Source: Hoplostethus atlanticus
Lineage: Eukaryota > Chordata > Actinopteri > Trachichthyiformes > Trachichthyidae
Assembly: GCA_034670405.1 (NCBI GenBank)
Contig: JAXDDX010000051.1
Location: 2,489,001-2,553,000 of the forward strand
Direction of reading: 5' to 3'
Length of the DNA: 64,000 nucleotides
Position numbers and translations under genes: made by a program. Within the stretch, counting starts at the first letter, position 1. Each line of letters starts with the position of its first letter. The notes below the pieces were generated by a model, which saw only the letters and a list, made by a program, of their open reading frames with translations, ran no database searches and was not told where the DNA came from. Positions 36,071 through 47,092 of the stretch are shown piece after piece.

Positions 36071-36873
36071 CTCATTGACTCTGTAGTACATTGGCAGTAT
36101 GAAGTATGATTCTTCACTCTAATACAGTTCAATCTATAACAGTATGATTATTTTGAAATAAACATATGAAACAACAAATAATAATAACAGTTTTGCTGTG
36201 CTGCTGGTGGCGTTCCCAGAGAATTCATAGTAAGTACACAGCTGTGCAAACAAGTTGTGGACCAAGTAGGATCTACTGTGCCTCAGCTGCAAATGTTCTG
36301 AGGAGCCCAGTCCAGTGCTTTCATTCTTTAATGTCCTTGCACAATGTGTGTGTCATGTGGATATTGCAAAGTGAGTTCCCCAATACCACAAGTTGTGCAC
36401 TAAAGCTTACTTAACTGAACAAAACCAGGCTTGATTTATAGAAAAATAAAGACTGGTTCTGTGATATCAGTAGCATCCAGGTACAATGGAATTGAGGATC
36501 TGACCAAATCCATGTTTTCTTAAAAGGCCGCCAGTTTGTTCTAGTCAATAAAACATGTAATATAGGCTACATAACAATTGAAAATAGTGAACCCACTGGT
36601 TTCTCAAGGGATAAGCTTTGTGCAGACCGGATGAGAATCTTTCAGCATTGTACAGAATGATGTACACATTACTAGAACGGCATAGAAAACACTACCACAG
36701 TTCAGCTTTAGTGTTCGTCAGATAGGTTTACTGTCAAAACGAGTACTACCAAACGGGGAGGTAGGATTTAGTTGTTGCAGTACATGGTCGTGCAACTTGA
36801 GTGTCATAGGTTACTGGACCTTCTTCATTTCAGTGATAGTAACCCACCTTCCACTGTCTTCCTCCTCGCCGCT

Positions 36874-39800
36874 TTACGAGGACTCTTTCTCCTTGAAGCT
36901 GAAGTCACAGACCAGAGAGAGATGATCGGATGGATAGTTATAGGACGGAAGCCTGTTTGGCCCAATTTGTTCCTCAGTGGGCATGTCCAACACCGCTTCC
37001 ACACTCAGCTTGTTCTGAGTGTACCAGATATAGTCCAGTGTGCTACAGCACTCCCCTGTAGGCCGAATCTTCCATGTTGTGTACTCTGGCTCTGTCAAAC
37101 CGTCTTGGCTAAGTTTCTTATAGGCTGAGTCCAAACCGAGAGGCGACAAGGTGAAACGCCGGTAAACCTCCTCAGTTGGGATTGCGTTGAAATCACCGCA
37201 AACGAGCAGAGGTGTGTCTGAGTCAATGCCCGAAGGACCCGAAGGTTCGCCGAGGTGTTTCTGGATGAGGTTCTGGAGATGACGTAGGAGTTCGGAGCCC
37301 TGGGCGCTGCGTAGTCGCTCCCAGCCGCTACGGGCCTTCAGGTGGGTCACCGCCACACACACACACCTCCCGGTGATCCGGCACCGTAGCATCGTCACCA
37401 CGGCAACCTGTGGCAAAAGAGCAGCACGTGAATGTGTCAGTGGTGGCTTTCTGTCTTATGTGAATTTCATCAGTGATGGAAGACAGTCAGAGAGTAAAGT
37501 TTTAGAAGTGAAATTTAAAGCTGCATGTAAAAATACAAGCGCCATATCAGTCTAGTTCATGAAGTGGGGCTGTAACAGAGAAGACTGGCCCCTCCCCCTT
37601 CATTGGGGGGAGATTCACTCCACCCCAATGAAGTTTTGGAGTCGGGTAGATACATTGGAGCCATCATACTGTCTGCAGGGAGGGTGTGGGTTAGCCGGTG
37701 CTGGATGCAGGAAGAATCGGCCCACTAGCTTGACTCCCTCCTGCATCCAGCCCACACCTCACCCACACCCTCCCCCGAGTCTATCACACATACACATACC
37801 TGATTCAGCATGGCGGAGAGGCGTATGTTCACGCTATCCAGGAACTCGAAGCGTGACTGATCGAAGAACAGCGCACAGCCGTCGGGACCATTGTTGCCCT
37901 CAACATCCAAGCAGGGTGACCAGGGCTTAGGACAGAAGTTGCTACTGTAACCCAGGCCTGCAAGAATTGGCTGGAAGGTGTCGTAGTAGTGGTCTACTTC
38001 CTGTAGACACAGGATATGAGGCCGGTAGGTGAGGATCTCCTCTAAGATGAGGTACTTCCTTTGGGACCAGCTAAGGGCCTCCAGAGGACACTGGACAAAA
38101 CTGTCAACCCCCTCACCCAGCGCTGAAGGACAGGAGACAGAAAAGACAGATCAGATTGTTTGGCGTAATGCTGCATGCATGCCATATCCCAAGAAGCGGA
38201 AGAATGGGATGACATCTTGCCCACATCCAAAAACATTTTTATTCATGAATTTAACATCAACGATAAACAGCTTTTCGTAAGTAGAATTGATTGTACTAGT
38301 GTGAACTAATAATTTTCATTTGCCACCTGTGTTGACAAACTTGTCAGCAAGTGGGAGATTTTGAAGCCTACAAAAAATTCCCATGTGTCCTACTTGTAAT
38401 TACCACTAGGAAGCTAATGTGAACGTTTTTTTCCCAGTCGACAGGTCGTACTTATGGTAAATAAATCTGATGTGACGTGAACGTGGCATGAGACAGAGTC
38501 ATACTAAGTAAGGGGCCTACCTTGGGCCAGTATGTTCCATTGCATCACCCGGATGGGGCTGCTGGGGGCACTGTCTCCATCACTGGGGTGAATGAAGTTC
38601 CTGTGGAAGCGAGGCGGCCGGTCCCTGAGGGCCTCCTCACACTGGTGGAGCAGCTCCAGTGGGTCGAGGGGACACACGGGGGACCCCTGCCACTCCTGCA
38701 AGCGAAACATGAATGTGATGTACATTAGCTTAATTATTTTATCAAATAAAAACACTTCAATTTTGATACGCAGCCTTGTGCATCTTGGCAAATGCTGTTG
38801 ATGACCAAATATTAATCCCCTCAAAATGTATTCCACACTTTTCTGTATTGGACACTAGTGGGTATCTCTTCACTTGTGTATCTCCTCAACAAAAAAAGAT
38901 GGGATGAATAAAAGAGTAAAGTTGTCACCTGACTGAAAGCTGGATCCAGGTCCGTGTCTGGATGTTGGTGGGGGTCAAGGTGGGATTGGGGGAGAGGGAG
39001 AGGACGGCTGCTGCTGAGGGTCTGGGTCAGGGCACTATACAGCCTGGTGGCCCCGCCACCCATTGGACAAACTGGTGAAGAGGAGGAACATGGGGAGTGA
39101 GCAATGAGCGATGAGTAATGACATGTGGACACACACAGACACCAGCTGTTCCCCAGTCTAGGATCACACCCTGATGACATGGTTAACATGGTGACTGTGG
39201 AAACTGCTTTGGGTCAAACCAAAGTGGGTCAAACTGACTGAATTTGAATGCTTGCTGGGGCTAGTAGTGCCAGGCCTTTTCTATTCCACGGCCTGCAGAC
39301 TATGAGCAATAATATTAATAATAATTCATGGTATTTATAACACAAGCTTCATTTAAAAACAAACATCAAAGTGTCTCAAAAATTAGATAAGAGAAATGAA
39401 AAATAAAGTTGTTTTGCAAGGTATATTTTATATAGACATCTAGTTAGGATACTTCAAACAGACAAGACAGAGAGACTACATGGTCATGTGTACCAAACAT
39501 ACTTGTGTATAATCTTACACAAGTTTTGGCATTCAGTTTAATTTCATTTCATTTAGCAAAATGTCAATATAACATGCAAAAAGTGCATGATGCAGTTGAT
39601 CACTGAGAATAATAATATCTAGCAAATATCGAGCAAAATAAATGGGATTATTACTTTAGCCATAATCATGCTCAGAAAAAGATGGTCAGTGTTGGTCCTC
39701 CCACCAGGTTCGGGGTCAGTTCAACAAGTCGCTTGAAGTTTCTTTTCATAATCTATCAAATTCCAAAATGGACTGAAAGCCATATGGACCCTGTCTCTGC

Positions 39801-40294
39801 TCCATAGCCAGACACATTCTGGTGTCTAACATCTCTCCTCAGCTCCTCAAGACCAGAACCATATGACTATAAAAGGAGAGGTCAGACACTGGATGACCAC
39901 TGGATGTTTTAGATCTGTGTGTGTTTATGTGTGTGTGAATGAGAGAGAGACTTAATGACGAGCATCAACTCCATGAATAGCTGCCCCTCTTCCCCATAGT
40001 AAACAACGCCTGGTGCAATTAGATAAACTTTAATACAGCTATTTCAATAACCACCAAGAAATCCACACACATGCCAGGCTCTCTGCTCCATAACACAAAC
40101 TGAAAGTTTCATGATCCTCTATCCAATATCCAATCGAGAGTGGGAGACTATCTGCACGAGATATAACATCAACCATGCCTGATCATTATGTGATGAACTC
40201 AAAACACCCATATAGACTCATCCAAACATGTCCTGATGTAAATAAAATAAAGAACTATTCTCTTACCCATTGTCTCCATCATTGTCGACTGCAT
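36874..40294 (-). CDS. noct: Nocturnin
   Basis: Minus-strand exons 40294-40267, 39071-38929, 38695-38521, 38122-37800 and 37407-36874 give 400 residues with agreeing phases. The protein has the endonuclease/exonuclease/phosphatase fold: VMQWNILAQ, ILCLQEVDHYYDTF with its metal-binding Glu, NNGPDGCALFF, THLKARSGWERLRSAQG, CGDFNAIPTEEVY, LDYIWYT, and the terminal NYPSDHLSLVCDF with the catalytic Asp-His. This wording is specific to nocturnin, a circadian-controlled enzyme now known to remove the 2' phosphate from NADP(H). The first exon gives only nine residues (MQSTMMETM) before VCPMGGGATRLYSAL, so a long mitochondrial leader like the human one is not seen from this start. The internal MGGG start at 39063 would give a slightly shorter protein. 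NOCT is convergent with ELF2. Confidence 0.92.
37597..37773. repeat. Two inverted repeats in a NOCT intron
   Basis: CTTCATTGGGG at 37597-37607 is inverted at 37623-37633. GCTGGATGCAGGA at 37700-37712 is inverted at 37739-37751, and outside it GGAGGGTGTGGGT is inverted again near 37758-37770. Together these give two stem-loops inside an intron of 392 bases. Confidence 0.75.
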
Positions 40295-40615
40295 CCACTG
40301 TAGTTGGGTAGTGATATTTTTGCACCTCCACTTAATGCTTTTCTTACTCTAACAGATAAGTTAACGCCAGGAGGGTGAAGAGCAGAAGTGAGCTTTTTGT
40401 CGCAATAGGAGAGAGACAGTGACAGATGTGTTGTCGCTGTGTGTGAGCATTAGTCTGACTTCAAAAACTGTTCACTGGTCCCTATAAGCCTTAGAGAGAG
40501 AGAGAGAGAGAAGGAAGTATAGACGTCATCAGGCCATATGGGGTACTACAGGTCATGTGTTGCTGAAGATGGCGGGATATGCTGCACAATACAAACCGCA
40601 GCTCGCATGCGAGCA

Positions 40616-40620
<5 letters not shown>

Positions 40621-40658
<38 letters not shown>
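40621..40658 (+). repeat. (TC)n microsatellite upstream of NOCT
   Basis: An uninterrupted CT tract, with a matching GA tract at 40493-40511, about 0.2-0.4 kb upstream of the first NOCT coding exon. Confidence 0.95.
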
Positions 40659-40660
<2 letters not shown>

Positions 40661-41168
40661 GCACACTCACACTCACACATTGCTGATAGATACAGCATAC
40701 TGACTTAGTATCCCAGTTGCCCACACAATTACTTGAACACGTACATTGAGCAAGAGCGCAATTTAATGGAAACATGACTAGCACGCACACACACTTGCTC
40801 AGTCACACACACACACATACAAAACACACACACTAAAAATAGCAGAATGAGAATGGAGGATAAGTAATTTTCCATGGCTCAGAGTGCGTTAAAGCTAGAG
40901 TGGGGCTGAGGTTTGAGGTCATTCACAGTGGGTCATGAGGTTGCGTGTATGTACGTGTGTGCTGCAGTAACTTCCCCTGTTAGCGATGTTGTGACAGCAC
41001 CCAGATTACAATTCGGCGTCACAAAAGTTGACTTGCGTGCTGTTTGTGCTGTTTTTTTGAGAACACACAGCAATGGATTTGGATTTGTTGATCAGGAATG
41101 TGACTGCAATAACGTGTCTTGGAACAAAATGACGCTACTGTCTTTATCAGGCTTGCGCTCTGTTGCTT

Positions 41169-41176
41169 TGACGTCA
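41169..41176. promoter_or_regulatory. Palindromic CRE (TGACGTCA) upstream of NOCT
   Basis: A perfect cAMP response element about 0.87 kb upstream of the NOCT start codon. NOCT promoters in other vertebrates are known to respond through CRE-type sites. Whether this one acts is inference. The rest of 41200-43200 shows no gene. Confidence 0.35.
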
Positions 41177-43639
41177 TTAAGTCAGCACACAGAGGGAAAG
41201 ACAATAATGAACAGAAAGAACAGGGAAAAAAAACATCACATAATAATAGATAATCTCGTAGCCCAGTGGTATAGACGTGTTCAGATTTCTACAGGCAAAG
41301 CACAGAGAACCAAGCAATAAGCAACTGACACTCCAGCTACCGTACGCCAAACTGGCAAACTGGGCATTGTCCTACAGTCCAAACAGGCCTACTAATGCAT
41401 CACTTGAAGAGAGAGTGTCACTGTACCCTTTAGTGGCATATTGATATTTCCATGTAGACAGCTGACGCATTCATGACCCACTGGCTGGAGGGCACAGCAC
41501 CTTTGAATGTGGGTGTGTTTCTATGTTTGTGCATGTCCAGTCTTTCACAGCAACTTAAACAATTTCACTGCAACAGTTTCCAATTTGTAAGTAATTGTTA
41601 TTAAAGGTTTGATGATTTTTTTCACTCTCAAATGATCTGTTGATACTGGTACTAATGTATGCAACAGGTAATGTGAGTTTTTAATGTATTTGGTAACTAA
41701 ATAAGGTTTGCTTACATTGGCAATGTACTGTAGGTTAAGACTGGCAGTGCATCAAAACCAAAAATCTTATTTGTATAAACAATATTGTAAAATATGAAGT
41801 ATCACTTTAAACTCCCCAACTCTTCTCAACAAAAACACAGAAACCGAAGACAATTTCAATTCAATATTTTCTTAAACATTAGGCTAAAAAAAAGGAGTGT
41901 CATTCTGTGTTTATAACTAAGAGGATACTAAGAGGACGTCATGTATACATTACCTAGTTGTGGTGTTTGATTGCTACTCTGACCTTCAGATAAACCCCTC
42001 CAGCATTACCAGAGAACACCACCACTGCTGCCATAGCCAAGTCTACCCCACTTACCCCACTTTATAGAAGACAACATGCAGGAGTTGGTTTCAGCCTGAG
42101 GTGGGACGTCTGTAAACTCTAAACTAACCAAACTGGTTATCTAAAGAGACACATGACAGCCACTCACACATAACATAGCACACTAGTCTGTGTGTGCTAC
42201 ATAAGATAACATGGTGGCAGTCTGATTTGCTTGCGGAGACACTGAAATCTGTCCCCCTTCTCTCCCTTTTCATCATACAAATTGCCTTCAACCACACACA
42301 TTTACTCTGTAGGCATTGACATTACAGAGTATCAAATAATTCACCCACTTCGCCCCAAGAATTGGAGCCAATTCACTGAGACTGACTTTAGAACATCACT
42401 TATCACTTATCAAGGCCATATGAGATTCACTTTGTGTATAAACGTTGTTCCATCTTTGAGTTGCAAACCAAATCTGTCAGTTAGTAGCTGATTTAAAACA
42501 TCATGCCAAGTATCTGAGGTCATTTGAAGTAGTGAACTAGTACTTTATATACACACGCTGCAACATGACATACCACTACTGAAACCAATACAAAAACAAA
42601 TGCATGGATGAACAATAATAGAACGTCTATCCACACCCTGCTTGAGGTGCAAAATCATATGAGAAGAATGAGAGGAATATGATCTATTGCACACACGCTT
42701 TGATATTGTAGCGGGACAGACAGAGAGAACGTTCAATAAAATCCAAGCCATATATGAGCAAAAATCAGTTTCAGCATAGAATAAACTTTTTGCATGCATG
42801 TTTATCTGAAAACTTACCTCCTTACCAGAATGAACTGCTGCTTTCCCTTCAGCTCCACTCCTTCAGCTGCTGCCTTGTTTTCCTCTCTCTCTCTCTCTTT
42901 GCACATGTGCGTATGTGTATATGTATGAGGCACAAAAGGAGTGCATGTATATGTGTGTGCTTGCATGTTATTGTCAGGAGGGAAGTGTCTGTGGGTGGTT
43001 GCTTGACCGTCTAACAGCTGCGAGGCAAGGTCACAGCAACACAAGTGTGAAAGCTGGACAATACTGCCATCTGCTGGTGGGAGCCAGAGAGAGACAGTAT
43101 CTTCCACCGCCAACAGGGGTAGTCTTGACACAAACTAGAAAGAGGATGGTAAATAAACACGTCAGTATGAAAACTGGAGCAGCAAACGCCCATTTAAAAG
43201 AATATGAATCTTTATTTAGATATGACTAATACACAGGATATCACAATGATAGCAGAGGGAAGTAGTAAGCCAGACAGTCAAACTTTTGCAACAGAATGGA
43301 AACTATAGGAGTGATATCCTCGTCAAGCATTAGTTCCCAGTAATACATCAGCATGTGGCATATTCACATTGTTGTGTTGTTTTTCCATGTGTGTGTGTAA
43401 AAAAACTCAGTGATTGTCAATTTGCCTTTTAAAGGAAAAAAAGTTACTGAATTTGAGAGACATTGAATTTGTCCTCAGAGTGATGTCATCCGAGGGCGCT
43501 GAGCCTTGTTGTGTTAACAGCTCAATTCAATTCTTTTGATTAAAATTGTGATAATCCAAACACTTCAGTGAGAAATGCAGACATGAACATTTAGTTTTTA
43601 AGTCAGTAAATTGTTTTATATTCTTAGGAAGGCAAAGGC

Positions 43640-43645
43640 TTTATT
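43640..43645 (-). promoter_or_regulatory. Polyadenylation signal of the coiled-coil gene
   Basis: TTTATT on the plus strand, about 255 bases after the minus-strand stop codon. A second minus-strand AATAAA (43906-43911) lies within the last codons of the gene itself. Confidence 0.45.
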
Positions 43646-43899
43646 GACATACATTGAGAGGTGCAGCTAAGTGGGAAAAACATCCTAGCCAAGCAGGGCA
43701 CACACATAACTCACTTGTAGATTCTCATCTAAACCACATATTTGTGGTATATTGGAGCTTGGTTTGACGTTTATATATCTATTTTATATGTATCTCTACT
43801 ATCAGACTGTAAAATGCTCAGAATCGATAACAGGCACAAGGAGACTGGTAGCAATGTGAGCCAGTTAGCAGTTAGCGAATGAACTGTGCTCGCCTAAAG

Positions 43900-46098
43900 T
43901 TATGTTTTATTGTCCAGTAGTTTGCTAACGTAAAACAGTTGATGGTGTAGGTATGTGTTGATCTTTCCTAATCGAAGCCTCCTTGTCTGCAGTTGATTCA
44001 ACAGAAAACCCATAGACTCCAACACAACACCGTCACTGCCTTGACACTCCTGAGTAAACACTAAGTCCTCACTCCAGGCTTCCAGTAAACGCTCAAATAA
44101 GGCATGTACTTCTTTTCTGAGACAGCAAATCTCCTGCAAGTATCTGTCTTTGTCCTCCCTGGTGCTAGCAATGTCCTCTTTCATCTGCGCTACACACAGG
44201 TGCAGCCTGCTGTTCTCCACGTTGACCTGCTCCAGCTTCACCCCCTTGTCATAGATGCTCATCTCTATGGATCTCAGCTCTGAAGCCTGATTGGCAAGCA
44301 GGTCTATGTAACATGTTCTCATTGCCTCCAGCTCTGCCTTCATTTCCTCCTTGGGCTGAAGCAGAGAGCTGGTGTTCTCCTTTAGCCCCTGAATAGACAT
44401 CTCCAGCTGGTTCTTCCTACTCTCTAACTCAGAGGTGAGTGTTTTCAGACTCTGGTGCTTAGATTGCTCCTTGTCAAACGTGGCCTCCACCTCCTTCAGG
44501 ACCTCCTCTTTCTCTTCCACTTCCCTCTCCTTCTCCTCACTGCTCCTCACAACGCGTTCAGACTCTGCAGTGTATTGCTGAATTTCATGGTGCCGTGTGT
44601 TCTCCATTTGACTGTAGTCTAACTCAGCCTGAGCCACATGACTCATCAGCGAGTCTATCTCACAGCTCATAGATTGGTGCTGTTGGAGTGCAACCTCCTC
44701 TCGTTGTAGTTCCTGGTATCTCCTCCTAGTGTTGCTGACGTCAGAAGAGACTTTCGCCTCATGCTCCTCCTGCTCCCTCTTCACCTCCTCCACACACCGA
44801 CTCAACCGCCTCTTCTCCTCCTCAAAGTGTCTGATGTTCTTCTTCTCTGCATCCAGTTGGCCATGCATCTCTTCAAAATTCTTCTGAAAGAGATACTTGT
44901 TGATGATGTTGGTTTCTACGAGTTGCTTGATGTGCTCGTCCATCTCTCTTATCTCCATGCGCTGTTTGACTATAGAAGCAATGCGCTCCTGGAGTCGCAG
45001 CTTAGATCGCTCCAATCGTCGTGAGGCGTTGAGGTGGTCAGCACTAGCTTCATTCCTGTCTCTGTGCTGAGACTTGAATCTCTCAGAGACTTTAGCCACG
45101 GAATCCTGATAGACACTTCTCATTGCTCTACCCTCCTCCACCTCACAGTCCACCATGATAATATCTTTCTTAAGCTGTTGGATGCTGATGCTGAAGGACT
45201 CTCTCAGCTGACATAGGTCCTTCTCCAGCGTTTCTCTCTGTTGCGCCAGTTCCTGATGCATTTGGATCTCCTCCTTCAGCTGTTTCTCACACTGGCACTG
45301 AGAGGCTGTTAGTTTTTCTTTCCTGCTCTCCAACTGGGCCTTGTGATTAGTGAGCTCAGTGAGTTGGTCATGTTTGCCTTGTTGCTGGCTGTTAGCTCTG
45401 TCCAACTCTCTCCTCTTTCTTCTATTTTCTTGCCTCTGCTGCTGAATTTTCTCAATAATCTGGTCTACCTCTCTGAGCAGGTTGTCCTTGGTCACGGTGA
45501 AAGTCTCTTTCTCCAGTATCATGTTTTGCTGTAGGGTTATTTTGTTTTGTTTGACCGTAGTGATGCAGGTTTTTAGTTCTTCTACTTGGTTCAGAGTCTG
45601 GTTCAAGTGGATCTGCATGCTGGACTTTTGGCTAATTTGATAGTTCATGGCGACAATGTCATTCTCATGTTCTGCCTTCACCTGCTCCCTCTCTGGGTGT
45701 AGTGCAGCATTTTGTCTGAAGAGTGCTTCGTGTCTCTTCACCATGGCTTCCTGTAGCTGTGATATGGTGTTGAGGTCTTTTTGCAGCTGCTCCATCTCTT
45801 CGGCATTACATTCTCTGGCTGCTGCTACATCAGTCATGATTTCTTGGCTGATTCCATCCCGTATGTTGTGAATCTGGTGCCTCAGTTTACTGTTGGTTAT
45901 GGTTTCAACTTCTAACTGCTCATGGAAAGCACGCCTGGTTGCCTCCAGTTCAGTAATAGAAGCGATTATCTCTCCCAGATGGTGACTGGCTTCAGAAGTG
46001 AATGGTACTCCTTCCTCTTTCAGATGCTTGTCCAAGTCCCTTAAATGCTCCAAAACAACCATCACAGCAGGAGAGTCAGGAACCAAGCAAGAAGCCAT
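43900..46098 (-). CDS. ccdc175: Intronless 732-residue coiled-coil protein, probably CCDC175
   Basis: A single uninterrupted frame from ATG (46098) to TAA (43902-43900). From about residue 45 to the end the protein is almost continuous heptad-rich coiled coil: Glu, Lys, Gln, Arg and Leu dominate, and there is no signal peptide or membrane segment. The N-terminal block ITELEATRRAFHEQLEVETI followed by TNSKLRHQI resembles what I remember of CCDC175, a poorly known vertebrate coiled-coil protein; that comparison is from memory. Neighbours are NOCT (same strand) and the BED-PR/SET gene, which is divergent about 1 kb away. It is odd in lacking introns while every neighbour is split, so it may be an old retrocopy that stayed open, or the introns may have been lost. 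The intact frame argues for a working gene. Confidence 0.6.
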   Translation of the reverse strand: MASCLVPDSPAVMVVLEHLRDLDKHLKEEGVPFTSEASHHLGEIIASITELEATRRAFHEQLEVETITNSKLRHQIHNIRDGISQEIMTDVAAARECNAEEMEQLQKDLNTISQLQEAMVKRHEALFRQNAALHPEREQVKAEHENDIVAMNYQISQKSSMQIHLNQTLNQVEELKTCITTVKQNKITLQQNMILEKETFTVTKDNLLREVDQIIEKIQQQRQENRRKRRELDRANSQQQGKHDQLTELTNHKAQLESRKEKLTASQCQCEKQLKEEIQMHQELAQQRETLEKDLCQLRESFSISIQQLKKDIIMVDCEVEEGRAMRSVYQDSVAKVSERFKSQHRDRNEASADHLNASRRLERSKLRLQERIASIVKQRMEIREMDEHIKQLVETNIINKYLFQKNFEEMHGQLDAEKKNIRHFEEEKRRLSRCVEEVKREQEEHEAKVSSDVSNTRRRYQELQREEVALQQHQSMSCEIDSLMSHVAQAELDYSQMENTRHHEIQQYTAESERVVRSSEEKEREVEEKEEVLKEVEATFDKEQSKHQSLKTLTSELESRKNQLEMSIQGLKENTSSLLQPKEEMKAELEAMRTCYIDLLANQASELRSIEMSIYDKGVKLEQVNVENSRLHLCVAQMKEDIASTREDKDRYLQEICCLRKEVHALFERLLEAWSEDLVFTQECQGSDGVVLESMGFLLNQLQTRRLRLGKINTYLHHQLFYVSKLLDNKT

Positions 46099-46199
46099 TT
46101 TATCAGTATGTATTTAGTCCTATGCGTGTTGTGTCTGAATGCGCGTTTGTTTTTCATGATAGGTTGTCCGCCGTTAACTTGTGACTCGGTCGCCATGGT

Positions 46200-47040
46200 A
46201 ACCACTGCTCCCCCTCCCCCCACATTAAACACAACAAATAAGAATGCATGCTACGGCAAGTAAGTGACGCCAAAACGTTTTAGCAACGCGTCTTGTCAGT
46301 TGCCCAGCATTACTTGAAATAGTGTGATAGTGTGAATGCTATGGATTTTGTCACTAAACCAAAGTATACTTATAAAGTTTGGGTGATAGTCGGCGTTACA
46401 GCAAATGAAAATTGAAAACGATCGACGATCCTATTTGCCGTCGGTTAAATGCCGAGCGTTTTTTTTGTTGTTGTTTTGTTTAACCTGGATTTTTTTCATC
46501 TGAAATTCCGTATAAACTTCCCGAACCGACCTTAGAATTGTCATTGAACCTCAGTGTGTAAGTACACCATCAACACTGAGCTAAAAAAACCCACTATCAG
46601 GCACCTTCAGCGTTGGTTAATGTTAGCTAACGCCAAACTGTGGGTGGCAGTAACGGTCTAACCCTCAGTGTGCTCTCGTCTGTCCGGAAATACAGAAGAC
46701 ACAGATAGCATAGAAACAGATTAGGTAGAAGCTGCACTCCCATCATAACCAGATCATAAATCAGCCATCAATAGTCAATTAAACGGCTACCAACAAATGT
46801 TCCGCACTATAAAAGTTCAGAACATGAGCATTGGCACACGGCATGAGATTGAAAGAGGCGATGCTTTTCTATGGTTAAAGCTTAACCATTTAACTGAATA
46901 TTTCTGTTGAGTGGTTATGCTGAAATGTCTCAACTGCGACACTGTCGGAATGATGTCAATAAATCTAAAGCATTGTGTCCATCATCATTCTCGTGACACA
47001 GCAGTGTGTGTCCTTTCTACCCATCCTAAGTCTGTGTCGC
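46200..47040. promoter_or_regulatory. Intergenic region between two divergent genes
   Basis: About 0.9 kb separates the start codon of the coiled-coil gene (-) from that of the BED-PR/SET gene (+). It has 'gttagctaacg'-type words near 46620-46635 but no TATA box or CpG-dense core that I can point to. It probably holds both promoters. Confidence 0.35.
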
Positions 47041-47091
47041 ATGGCTAGCTCCCCGCCAAAGGAAGCACGCCAAAGAAGAGACCAAACATAA
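47041..47091 (+). CDS. Upstream open reading frame (16 residues)
   Basis: ATG at 47041 opens MASSPPKEARQRRDQT and stops at TAA 47089-47091, one base before the ATG of the BED-PR/SET gene at 47093. If it lies in the leader, ribosomes reaching the main start must leak past it or reinitiate. Confidence 0.45.
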   Translation: MASSPPKEARQRRDQT

Positions 47092-47092
47092 A

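Noticed and set aside
41255..41300. tRNA-like start 'gtagcccagtggtatagacg'
   Set aside because: It has an A-box-like word, but no B box at the right distance and no cloverleaf, so no tRNA or SINE is claimed.
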